NCBI GenBank assembly: GCA_037447655.1
Contig: JBBHKE010000793.1
Span: 343,097-407,096 of the forward strand
DNA length: 64,000 bases
Reading direction: 5' to 3'
Origin: Zygnema cylindricum
Taxonomy: Eukaryota > Streptophyta > Zygnematophyceae > Zygnematales > Zygnemataceae
Position 1 is the stretch's first letter; every line of letters starts with the position of its first letter. The notes below the pieces were generated by a model, which made no database searches, was not told the DNA's origin, and saw only the letters and a program-made list of their open reading frames with translations. Below, in pieces: positions 32,608 to 41,638 of the stretch. A program made the translations under genes and the position numbers.

Positions 32608-34388
32608 AAGACATAAGCCCGCAATGCTTCCTCCAAGGTTCGATTCACTCTTTGAGTCTGACCATCAGTCTGAGGGTGGTAGGCTGTGGACATGGCCAGC
32701 TGCGTGCCACATAGCCCAAACAGGTTTTGCCAAAAGTGGCTCACGAATTTACGATCGCGGTCGCTGACGATTTTTTTTGGGAGTCCGTGATGGCGGAATA
32801 TTTCCCGAAAGAATAGGTCCGCGATATCTCGTGCAGTAGCTGTAATGGACGTGGGTAGAAAATGTGCCATTTTCGTCAGGTAATCCACGACGACGACGAT
32901 TGAGTCGTAGCCCTCCTTCGTCCGGGGAAGGGCCACGATAAAATTCATCGAGATCGCCTCCCAAGGAACAGATGGTATTGGGAGGGGGTGTAATAAGCCT
33001 TGTTGCTTTGAATCCGATTTGTTTCTATTACACGAGTCACACGTCCGGACATATTCGGCAATGTCTCGGGTCATGTTTGGCCAGTAATACGCTTCAGCGA
33101 CACGTGCGGTTGTTTTATCCCGCCCAAAATGTCCACTGAGCGGCTCGTCTTTACTCATTTGAAGAATCGTGTGACGAAGTGCCGTATTTGTTGGCACATA
33201 AAGCCGTGTTGTCTTACTCGGTCTGTACCGCCACATATCATTGGCGGTTCGAACGAGTACTTTCCGTTTGATGAGTTCCTTTAGTGAATCATCGTTGCCG
33301 TAGGCGGCCTTTATCGTACTTAACCACTGTTCGTCCACTTGCACCGTACTGGTGACTACGCTGAGCTTCGGATCTTGCCCTTCGGTCAACGCTACGCTTT
33401 TCTCTTTCACAGAGTCTCCGTTCCCTTGCTGCGATGCTTGCGATCGCTGCTCCGCTACCGGCGCAGCGACGTCAGGTCTTCTTGACAGCGCATCCGCCGG
33501 GGTCGTTTTGCCCGGCTTATATTCAATAACAAGTTCCGGACCGAAGGTTTGCAGAAACGTCATCCATCGCACTTGTTTCTTGGACAACTTTGGTTGGGTT
33601 TGGAGATATTGTAAGGCGTGGTGATCCGTGATAACCGTGATCCGTTTTCCCTGAACGTAACACTTCCAAACCTCCAGCGCATTGATAATAGCTATTGTTT
33701 CCTTCTCATGGGTAGCCCAGTTCAACTCTGCTGCCTTTAGTTTGCGATTGTCGTAGGCGATGGGTTGAAGGCCTTTTCCTTGATCCTGCATAAGGATTGC
33801 TCCAATAGCCATATCGATAGCGTCAGTGATTATCGTCCAAGGTAAGTCCGGATCGGGAACAGCTAACACAGGGGCGGTAACCAACCGCTCCTTTAGCGTG
33901 TTAAAGGTTATTCCTTGCGTCGCTTTCCAATCATAGGGCGCATCATTCTTGAGCAATTCCGTGAGCGGTGCAGCGATTTTTGCGAAACCTTCGACAAAAC
34001 GTCGATAATAGGAGCATAGTCCGAGAAAGCTTCGTAACTCCGTAATATTCGCCGGCTGCGGCCACTCCTTAACTGCCCTGGTCTTGTTTGGATCCACTGC
34101 GATCCCGTCCCGGCTCACCACATGGCCTAAAAAATCAATCTTCTCCTTGAAGAAGTCACATTTACTTCTTTTTGCGTATAACTTATGCTCCTGAAGGACT
34201 TGGAGGACCCTCCGTAAGTGCTTCATATGCTCCTCTTGCGTTTGGCTATACACCAATATGTCATCTAAGAAGACGATCACAAACGCGTCCAAATATTGCC
34301 GAAAGATGGAATTCATTAAATGCATAAAGGTCGCCGGTGCGTTAGTCAACCCGAACGGCATTACCCGAAACTGGAAATGACCGTATCA
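32586..34388 (-). pseudogene. Gypsy RT (second half), RNase H and integrase core
   Basis: Continuing in the same frame after a TGA at 34386-34388 (KTAFRT-stop-YGHFQF, where the family has arginine): [24 protein letters not shown] with the RT catalytic FLDD, then RNase H ([46 protein letters not shown]), then the integrase zinc-binding segment ([28 protein letters not shown]). In the integrase core the first catalytic position reads ISMNFIV, with AAT at 32943-32945 where aspartate is normal; the second aspartate (VSDRDRKF) is intact; the third context reads DGQTQRVN, with CAA at 32652-32654 where glutamate is usual. The frame is then lost near 32610. Confidence 0.93.
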
Positions 34389-35444
34389 AGTTCTGAACGC
34401 CGTCTTCTCCACATCTTCCTCGGCAATTCTAATCTCGTGGTAGCCGCTCCGCAAGTCTATTTTCGTAAAATATTTGGCACCTCGAAGCCGATCCAACAAT
34501 TCGTCTATCCTTCGTAGGGGGTACGCATTCTTCACCGTTAATTTGTTCAGCGCTCGGTAGTCAAAGCACATACGAAAACCTCCATCTTTCTTGTTCAGAA
34601 AGAGAACGGGGGCTCCATACGGTGACTTGCTTGGTTCGATTGCTCCGGCTTCGACCAACTCCGCAATTTGCTTTTTGAGTTCGTCCAATTCGGTGTAGCT
34701 CATCTTGTACATCCGATTAGCCGGGGGTACCGCTCCAAGAACAAGCTCTATCCTATGGTCTACTTCGCGCTTCGGAGGTAATCCTTCGGGGAGCTTCGGG
34801 GGAAATACATCTGTGTACTCCTCGAGAAGTTTTGTCATGACTTCCAGGGCCTCTTCGGAAGTCTTTCCAATGTCGTCACTTTCTTTGGAGTCAAAGTCGG
34901 GGTCCTTCTTCTTCCATTCTTCCGGGATCTCCTCCTTCGCCTCCTCCATTGGCTGGACGACCGCCATACAAATCGTTGCCCCTTTCTTGAGTGCTCTCTT
35001 AAGCTGTAAGGCCAAAAGCATGCGTCCCTTTTCCGCTCCCTTACCAGCCGCTCCCGCTGTTACCTCAAACTCTTGTTCACCTTTTTTCACTCTCATGGAG
35101 CCACTTCTCCAATCAATCGTCGGATTCCATTTTTGCAGCCACGGCTTCCCCAATATTACCTCATGGTCCCCAAGAGGTAATACATGAAGCGTGTCGTACC
35201 ATCGGAATTTCCCAATGCCGACGCGTAACCTCGGGGTACGATGGGTAATGGATAAGGAACTGCCGTTGGCCAATTGTATCGACTGGTGATTATTTAGTAC
35301 CACAAGAGGAAGTTTCAACCTTTTCAGCGTCGCCTCGTTAATGAATTTCCCGGAAGCTCCGGAGTCCACCATGAAGTTAGCTGCACTCACTCCTATTTGA
35401 CCCCGAAATATCAAAGGGTCTCCTCCTTCTCCAGCTAACCTCAT
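34386..35444 (-). pseudogene. Gypsy protease and RT first half, ending in a premature stop
   Basis: Protease: [20 protein letters not shown] with the DSGA catalytic motif. [82 protein letters not shown]. It ends at TGA 34386-34388, explained by one C-to-T change at a CGA arginine codon. The ATG at 35442-35444 lies only four codons after the gag stop and in the same frame, so this is not an independent gene start: pol is probably read with gag. Confidence 0.93.
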
Positions 35445-35456
35445 AACGGTGAGTTT

Positions 35457-36389
35457 TCATTTTTTGGAACTGTTCCGTTTCGGACACTCTCGAGCCATAT
35501 GATCTGGAGAACCACACAGGAAGCACAAGCCATTTTGCCTCCTCCGCTGGATTTCCTCGGGGGACAAGTCATTGGTCTTGGTTTTGGTAACTTTCTTCTT
35601 TTTCCGAAGGACGTTGACCGCTTCCTTATCCTCCTTAATTGCGCCGAGCTCTATGGGGGTTGGACCTTCGTCTCGTCGGTTTCCTGCGCTACTGCTCGAC
35701 TCGTAGTGATAAGGTATCCGGAGGTGTAAGTCGACCGAATCGGTCCGCTCCGCAGATTGGATGATTACTGAGAGAGGAGGAGTCGTGCTTTCCCGAGCAA
35801 GCCATTGTTCCACATCTCTACGAATAGACGACTTAAGCCCCTTCACGAAGCGATCCACGGCTTCATCCTTCGTCATTGTAGGTATTTGGACTTTGCACTC
35901 CAAGAACCGTTGCGTAAACTCCATCACTGACGTTCGTTGCTTCAAAACTGCGATCCTATCTCTTGCCGCCTTCATTGTGTTGACGGGCTGCCAAGTGTCG
36001 CCGAGAAGTTGAACAAAGAGCGCCCACACGGTCGGTAACTCATCGTCCTCTACCAATGTTCTCCACCAAGCCCCCACTGCCCCTTTAAAAAGACCACCCG
36101 CGTAGTGAATCTTCTCACGATCCGATAGGCTAGGAAAATTCTCGAGATAGTTCGCCACGGAGAATAGCCATGAGTCAAGGCTCTTGTGTCTTGCAGGGTC
36201 AAACTCGTCGGGAATTCTTAATTTCGGTCTCCGGGAATCTCTCTCTACCTCTCCATGGGGTCGCTCCCCTAGACACGACTCCAAGGTTGTGACACTGTTA
36301 CTCAGCTGCACGTTCTGTAACCTCACACTTTCTAACTCCCTCAGCACTTGCGCCAACATTTCTGTAGTGGATACGCCGTGTTCGTCCAT
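35457..36389 (-). CDS. Gypsy gag with CCHC zinc knuckle
   Basis: 310 residues from ATG 36387-36389. The N-terminus has a coiled coil (MLAQVLRELESVRLQNVQLS). The core holds the retrotransposon gag signature (FDPARHKSLDSWLFSVANYL, GGLFKGAVGAWWRTLV, FTQRFLECKVQIPTM, DRFVKGLKSSIRRDVEQWLA). The C-terminus has a lysine-rich stretch and CFLCGSPDHMAREC, a C-x2-C-x4-H-x4-C knuckle that packages RNA. It ends in SSKK and TGA (35457-35459), with pol resuming in the same frame. Start choice: first ATG after the PBS, only about 20 bases downstream. This is the only intact frame of the element. Confidence 0.93.
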   Translation of the reverse strand: MDEHGVSTTEMLAQVLRELESVRLQNVQLSNSVTTLESCLGERPHGEVERDSRRPKLRIPDEFDPARHKSLDSWLFSVANYLENFPSLSDREKIHYAGGLFKGAVGAWWRTLVEDDELPTVWALFVQLLGDTWQPVNTMKAARDRIAVLKQRTSVMEFTQRFLECKVQIPTMTKDEAVDRFVKGLKSSIRRDVEQWLARESTTPPLSVIIQSAERTDSVDLHLRIPYHYESSSSAGNRRDEGPTPIELGAIKEDKEAVNVLRKKKKVTKTKTNDLSPEEIQRRRQNGLCFLCGSPDHMARECPKRNSSKK

Positions 36390-36410
36390 GCTGTCGAGTC
36401 ACGGGTGATT

Positions 36411-36422
36411 CCTCCGATACCA
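36411..36422 (-). promoter_or_regulatory. Primer-binding site of the gypsy element
   Basis: The minus strand reads TGGTATCGGAGG one base after the LTR, complementary to the 3' end of initiator-Met tRNA with a difference at the A of TGGTATCAGAG. Confidence 0.82.
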
Positions 36423-36423
36423 A

Positions 36424-36946
36424 TGTAAAAGAGGCAACAATACACCACAACACGTCACAGTGCACAGCGGAAAACACCAAGGATCTCCCCGTAGCAACAG
36501 CAAGAGCACACAGAACTCACAGACAAGGTTGGGCTTTATTACTTGAAAGAGAGTACAAGGTTACGCTAGTTGTGTCAGTCTTCTTGAGGTCCCAATTCAC
36601 CAGGTCTACTTGACTATTTAAACTAACTGCTAGTCAACCTAATACTGTACAGTTGTACACGTGGACCTTCACGGTCAATCGAGATCTATCCAAAACTTCC
36701 TTCTAGAACTATACAGCCCCGTCTACATTCTACGGCGTTGCTATGCTGCGCTGCTGCGCCGCTGCGCTACTAGTTGCTACGCCGCTAAGTTGCTATGCTG
36801 CTATGCTGCGCTGGTCTGGAATCGCAGCTGCGCTGCTCTGGAATCGCAACTGCGCTGCTCTGGAATCGCAACTGCGCTGCTATGAAATCGCAACTATAGC
36901 AGCCTAGCCCTAGCCACTAAGTACCCAATTCTGTAACCCTGTTACA
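36424..36946 (-). repeat. 5' LTR of the gypsy element
   Basis: 523 bases, TGTAAC...TTTTACA on the minus strand. It is uninterrupted, so it shows the empty copia A target (cacgtggacc at about 36659). It has four copies of the 22-bp unit. CCTTC follows at 36947. Confidence 0.95.
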
Positions 36947-36951
36947 CCTTC

Positions 36952-37184
36952 ACCGTGCGATAACCGATAAGTATCGACATTGGTTTTTCACAATATTTTA
37001 TTAATATACACACAACAGTACAAAAAACACGCTAGCACAAATAGCGATACACGGTGTACTATACAGCACACCGCGAATCACTATTAGCATCAACAAATAT
37101 TTAATGTTAAAGAACAATTGGTGTGATTAACGCTAATTGGGAATTTGGGGATTTTTAAGGAAATCGGTCACTCTAAAGGGAATG
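36952..37184. other. Flanking sequence with two MITE termini
   Basis: Bases 37040-37056 (atagcgatacacggtg) followed by TA look like a right terminus of the M family. Bases 37069-37090 (caccgcgaatcactattagc) look like a left terminus. Their partners are unclear; the left one could pair with the terminus at 39862-39901. Confidence 0.5.
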
Positions 37185-37576
37185 TTCCATCTGACGAAAA
37201 ATGGGGTAGTTTACAGAAATCCGAGACTATCCATACCAGCCGTACCGCTTATTTTTTTTTTAAACGAAAAATAACATTATAAAGAATCTTACCAATACTC
37301 TCTAAAGGTGTGGGAGGTAATACTGATTGTCGGATATATATGTGCGAGGTGTTCTCTTAATTTTTCTCTGTAACTGTCAACCCACCTCGAAGAGGTAAGT
37401 TGGCAGATACAGAAAAAAAAATCGTGACACACTTGACAATTTAGTTACGTGTCACAATGCACAACCAACAAAAAAACCCAAGATTTGCACATGGCACGTG
37501 CTTTTTAAAATACAACCAAAAATAAAAATGTAATTTCGTAACATTCCTTTGTCACGCTATTTTTGGTAACTTTTGT
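37185..37576. repeat. Dispersed hairpin repeat, copy 2
   Basis: Homologous to 18233-18621. At the position of the copy 1 palindrome lies a 47-base imperfect hairpin at 37367-37413: arms starting tctgtaactgtcaac and ending gttggcagatacaga, loop gaa, with 18 of 22 pairs plus one wobble. The arm sequence differs from copy 1 while the fold is retained. Confidence 0.6.
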
Positions 37577-37629
37577 TCGTCACACTATTTGAACATTTGT
37601 TTTAACGACTTGTATTAGAAATCGGTTAA

Positions 37630-38225
37630 CATCTAACGGCCCACAATCACGCCGCCATCTCGGGATATTCGCCTTGGCTGTTTGCGGTCATCACGTCACC
37701 GAATGCCACGTGGCATCCTGCCAAAGGTTACTAGAATTTGCGGAAAACACAGAGACAAGTCTAAGAGTGACAAGCGTCCCCTCCATGGCCATGTCGTACT
37801 AAGGCCGTACATAGAGTACATCGGCCGAAGTACCTTGTTGTACTGTAGAGTATTTTGATTGGTTTTGTAATCTAGTATTATGGGGTTCAGGGAGGGGTTT
37901 TAAGACTTGGAATTTTTGGTAGATAGCCGCCTCTCTATGAAAGAGCTTGTATAAATATTGGCATCTTTGCCACTTGATAATGAATCGCCTGGTTGAACGT
38001 TTTGACTGATTCTTTTTGATTTGGCCTCAATGGAGTTGATCCTTCACAAGGGAGAAGGCAGTCATAGTTTTTGCCTGCCAAGGTGGCAATTGTTCTAGGG
38101 ACAAGAGAAGCACACAATATTATCTTAGAGGCTTCTTGTAAGCAGGGCACACAAAATTATCTTAGAGGCTTTTTGTAAGCTATATATTATGTGCACCAAT
38201 GGAGCTCACAGAATTGCAACCTAAT
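37630..38225 (+). repeat. Truncated copia LTR of the A/C/E family
   Basis: Aligns with the last part of the E and A LTRs: a GTAC-rich block at 37790-37850, tatgaaagagcttgtataaat, gccacttgataatg, tcttagaggcttcttgtaag and, at the end, aatggagctcacagaattgcaac. A 33-base stretch with tatcttagaggctt is duplicated at about 38130-38180. No internal element sequence follows, so it is a solo or truncated LTR. Confidence 0.7.
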
Positions 38226-38306
38226 AGAAGGCACGCCCTTTAGTAAAATTTTCAGTAGAATTATTGAGACGCATAATAGAAGTCCACCCTCAATCAACTC
38301 AGTCTG

Positions 38307-38817
38307 CACACTGTGAATCGCTATTAAGGTCTATGACTCTAATTGGGGTACCCCGTTTTTTTGAGCAAAATCTCAAATAAAATTAATAATTATAAATATT
38401 CCTATACATTATTTGAGGTACCACACTTACTATGATTAATAACTCTAATACAGTGTTGCTTTAAATAGTGTGGTGTACGGTTTGTCCGATCTGTATTATT
38501 TTGTAATTTTTTAAGTAAAAAAGTACAAATAAAATATTTGCGCTGTCGCGCGCACATGGAAACGTCCTCTGAAAAAAAACGATGAAATGAGGTCGGTAAT
38601 GAAATGGCGTACGATTCAAAAAATTTCGGACATGCACATATTTTAGTGTGAAGATATGATGCGCCGATAATTATTACAAAGCAATTTACAAATTAGAGTT
38701 AAAGATAAATTATAATAAATATTTTTTTGGAAAAAAATGAAATTCCCAATTAGCGTAAATAACGCTAATTTTTTCATTACGCTATCTATTTCATTACGCT
38801 AATAGCGATTCACGGTG
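38307..38817. mobile_element. M-family element M3 (about 511 bp)
   Basis: The left end CACACTGTGAATCGCTATTA and the right end, read on the minus strand, CACCGTGAATCGCTATTAGC form a terminal inverted repeat. TA follows at 38818-38819; the left flank reads TG where TA is expected. It is longer than M1/M2 and may be composite, since internal attacgctaat motifs recur near 38750-38800. Confidence 0.55.
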
Positions 38818-38904
38818 TAGAGTTGGCAGTACGATTACAAAAAAATGTCGGATGGAAATTCACCCTAATTTGGTTTTTAGAGCTTTTTAAATCACTTTAT
38901 TTAA

Positions 38905-39833
38905 GGGTACGTCCCCATGTATTAAAGTATCTACTTTCCTCTGTCTTTTTTCCCTAAAATTCATGGAACTTTGACAAAAACTTTAGCCGTACGAGAAAAT
39001 CATTTTTACCAAAGTAGAGTGAACGTCAAGTCATACTTTGGATGTACGTTGTGTTTGTCGTCATGTGAACGCATTTTGGCGTTTCCCCCTTTTCAACCCC
39101 ATGGCAAGAGAATTTAGCCCCAAAAAAACTTCATCCAAAATCACCTCAAGGGGGTGATTTTAGTTCAAGTACCGCCCAAACAACGAATGAAAAACTAACC
39201 ACGCACGCGCCACACGATTTGAAAAAAAATTGGACGAGGGAGAGTACTTGCTATTTTTCTCCGTGCCGGTCACGTGCTATGTACGGAAAAAAAGAAAAAA
39301 CTGCAGGGGTCTCGGACTTGCATAATTTTTTGCTGTCGTCGCCTCTCCTCTCTCCTCTCACACTATCGCTTGTATCTCACACTTTTTACAATGAGACACG
39401 ACAATATTGATATAAAATGAAAGATCTTTGAAAAATATTTTTTTTGATTTTTTTTAGGTTTTTATTTAATGGCAAGTCGATTGAGAAAAGTAGAAAAAGC
39501 GAAATCGGGAAACCATGTCGGAAAAGTTATTGAATCCGTGACGTCGACGTTGTCACAAGTGAGCGTGACGTCACAATGTCACCAAACCCTAAACATCTGC
39601 AATTTTACAAAATCTAGACGTCTACAACTGTCGCTGTTTTTGTTGGCGTCACCAATCGTCGGAAGTTTCGTAGTCGTCTTCAATCGTCACAAGTTGTACT
39701 ACGTCTACAACCGTCACATGTCAAAGTTCCGATATCATTTTCGCACATTGGGACGCTCTTCAAAGTAGTACGGCGAATCTTCACTACATTCCAAAATACT
39801 TTATCAAATTACCGATTACATGGGGACATACCC
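38905..39833. mobile_element. Tourist-like (PIF/Harbinger) non-autonomous element, copy 2
   Basis: Terminal inverted repeats GGGTACGTCCCCATGT and, on the other strand, GGGTATGTCCCCATGT. Target duplication TAA (38902-38904 and 39834-39836). 929 bases, homologous to copy 1 (18625-19578), including the block with cgtgacgtcacaatgtcacc and ccctaaacatctgc. Its longest frame is not conserved in copy 1, so I call no gene. Confidence 0.85.
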
Positions 39834-39861
39834 TAAGAACTTGAGTAAAAAAGTTGGGGGC

Positions 39862-39901
39862 GCCAAATTAGCGTGATTAACGGTAATAGCGATTCGCGGT
39901 G
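39862..39901. repeat. Isolated M-family right terminus
   Basis: ggtaatagcgattcgcggtg followed by TA (39902-39903) matches the M1 right end. The internal neighbour gcgtgattaac resembles gtgtgattaacgc at about 37119, so it may close a disrupted 2.8-kb element that opens at 37069. Confidence 0.5.
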
Positions 39902-39903
39902 TA

Positions 39904-40340
39904 GAACTCGTCAGAAACCTAGTCTGTACAGTACATACTGTACAAAGCTAGAAGTGTGCGATCGTGTAGACTTGATTCAACAATAAATGCAAAGAAAGAC
40001 GAGCCAATGTCTCCCTTACAGCTGTATTGTATTGCGCAGGTGATTCGGACAGGGTGGATAATGGATACGAATTCACCAGAATCCGCCAAAAAATCTTTCC
40101 AGGAGGACATCCTCTCACGCTTTTTTCGCCCTTGTCCTTTTGTGGTTTGTCGCGCTCGTTTATTCTTTGCTTTCAGGTTGTTCGAAATTTATATTTCGTA
40201 CTATACGATGGTACGATCGTGCAATATTACATCCAGATTGGACGCTTAGAAAATTCTTTGACAATTTTAGAAATCTCAATAGAAGCTTACGTGGTACCAC
40301 TCAAAATATGACACGTATGTGAGGGTGGGATTATTGGCAC
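39904..40340. other. Unassigned intergenic spacer
   Basis: About 440 bases with short open frames only. I see no recognisable protein or RNA. Confidence 0.5.
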
Positions 40341-40342
40341 TA

Positions 40343-40559
40343 CACCGTGAATCGCTATTAGGGTTAATATTTTTTTCGTCACTTAAATCATCATTTCTCC
40401 GTACACACTTGTCAGATTTTCAATTCGATACCGCCAATCGAAAGCTGAGAATCCTAGCTTTCAATCGCAACCGTCAAATCCACAATCGGACAAATGTGTC
40501 CGGAGAAAAGATGTTTTAAGAGAATATAAAAACATCAACGCTAATAGAGATTCACGGTG
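40343..40559. mobile_element. MITE M2, TA-flanked foldback element (217 bp)
   Basis: The left terminus CACCGTGAATCGCTATTAGG and the right terminus on the minus strand CACCGTGAATCTCTATTAGC. TA lies at 40341-40342 and 40560-40561. It matches M1 (14169-14384) along its length (ctccgtacacacttgt, caatcgcaaccgtcaaatcc), one base longer. Confidence 0.82.
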
Positions 40560-40889
40560 TACCTGACGGAAAATTGGCTTGAAAATTGGTGTCAAAGTTA
40601 AAGTCTCCGTACAGTTATTCGTACAGTTACTGACAATACCTGATGGAGGAACGGCCGAACCACACATAAATTCACAAAAGTTAAAAACGTCTCGATTCTT
40701 CTGGCATTCGCACGTGTGGTGTCCACATATATAATCACGTCAGAGATCGGCTTACGTCATATGATGTCAGAGGTGAATCGCATACTTGAAATCCCTCTCT
40801 GCCATTGGCCAGCGAAACCCGGGCAAAACAAAAAAAAAAGAGCTTCCCTCGCCACTCTCGCTCTCCTTCACATTTTACGTATCCTTCTC

Positions 40890-41638
40890 CCCATTTCCCC
40901 CCTCTCCTTCTCCCTCTCCCTCTCCCTCTCCCTCTCCCTCTTCCCTCTCCTCTCATTTCCCCCCTCTCCCTCTCCCTCTCCCTCTCCTCTCATTTCCCCT
41001 CTCTCCCTCTCCCTCTCCTCTCATTTCCCCCCACCCCTTTGTCGCTTTCTTACCAGATTCCCTTCACTCTTATTTTTTCCCTCACCTTTATCCTTTCATG
41101 AAATTTAATTTTTTTTCCTCTCTGTTCCCTTTTCCTTTTTATTTCCATCTTAGGGTTTTCCGATCCTTTTTTTTTTTTTTATCTAAACTCCCTTTTCCTT
41201 CGTTTTTTCCAGCCTCGTCCTTTCTCTTCCATCTCTCTCCTCCTTCCTTTCTCCCGCCCTCCCTCCCTCTCCCTCTCCTCCATATATTTACCAACTCAGC
41301 CCCTTATGATTCTCGATCCTCGAGCTTTTCTCTTTCCGTACATATTTCCGTACATTTTTCCATCTTTCCTTCTATTTCCCTTCTCTCTATCTCGTCTCCC
41401 AGTCTCTCCCTCTCGCTGTTCCCCTTTTATCGTCTTCCCTCTCTCCTCTTCCCTCTCTCGTCTTCCCTCTCTCGTCTTCCCTCTCTCGTCTTCCCTCTCT
41501 CATCTTCCCTCTCCCATCTTCCCTCTCCCATATTCCCTCTCTCATTTTCCCTCTTTCATCGTTCCTCTCTCATTTTCCCTCTCTCTAACCTTCCCACCCT
41601 TCTGTCCATTATCCGCCCTCTCCTCTCCCTCCTTCATT
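40890..41638 (+). promoter_or_regulatory. Pyrimidine-rich promoter and 5' leader of the receptor kinase
   Basis: The + strand is almost purely C and T for about 750 bases (ctctccctctcc units), with a TATA-like catatattta at about 41281-41290 and a continuing CT-rich leader up to the ATG at 41639. Y-patch and CT-rich leaders are common in plant promoters, but this one is extreme. Frames open through it upstream of 41639 come from composition; the signal peptide fixes the start. Confidence 0.6.

Larger units (their letters stand above)
23145..36946 (-). mobile_element. Chromodomain Ty3/gypsy element with C-terminal extension, split by copia A
   Basis: Full-length element in minus orientation with target duplication CCTTC at 23140-23144 and 36947-36951. 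Parts: 5' LTR 36424-36946, PBS 36411-36422, gag, protease, RT, RNase H, integrase, chromodomain, an extra C-terminal region, polypurine tract 30096-30110, and 3' LTR 23145-23384 plus 29835-30095, interrupted by copia A. Without copia A and its duplication the element is about 7.35 kb. LTRs differ at about 18 sites plus one 22-bp repeat unit. The order PR-RT-RH-IN and the chromodomain make it a chromovirus. This copy is inactive: a stop in RT, frameshifts, and changed integrase triad residues. Confidence 0.93.

Noticed and set aside
39469-39768. 100-codon frame inside the second Tourist-like element, considered as a transposase piece
   Set aside because: No transposase motif, and the frame is not kept in the homologous copy at 18625-19578.
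40786-41638. Open frame upstream of and continuous with exon 1 of the receptor kinase
   Set aside because: The CT-rich leader lacks stops; the signal peptide [15 protein letters not shown] shows the true start at 41639.
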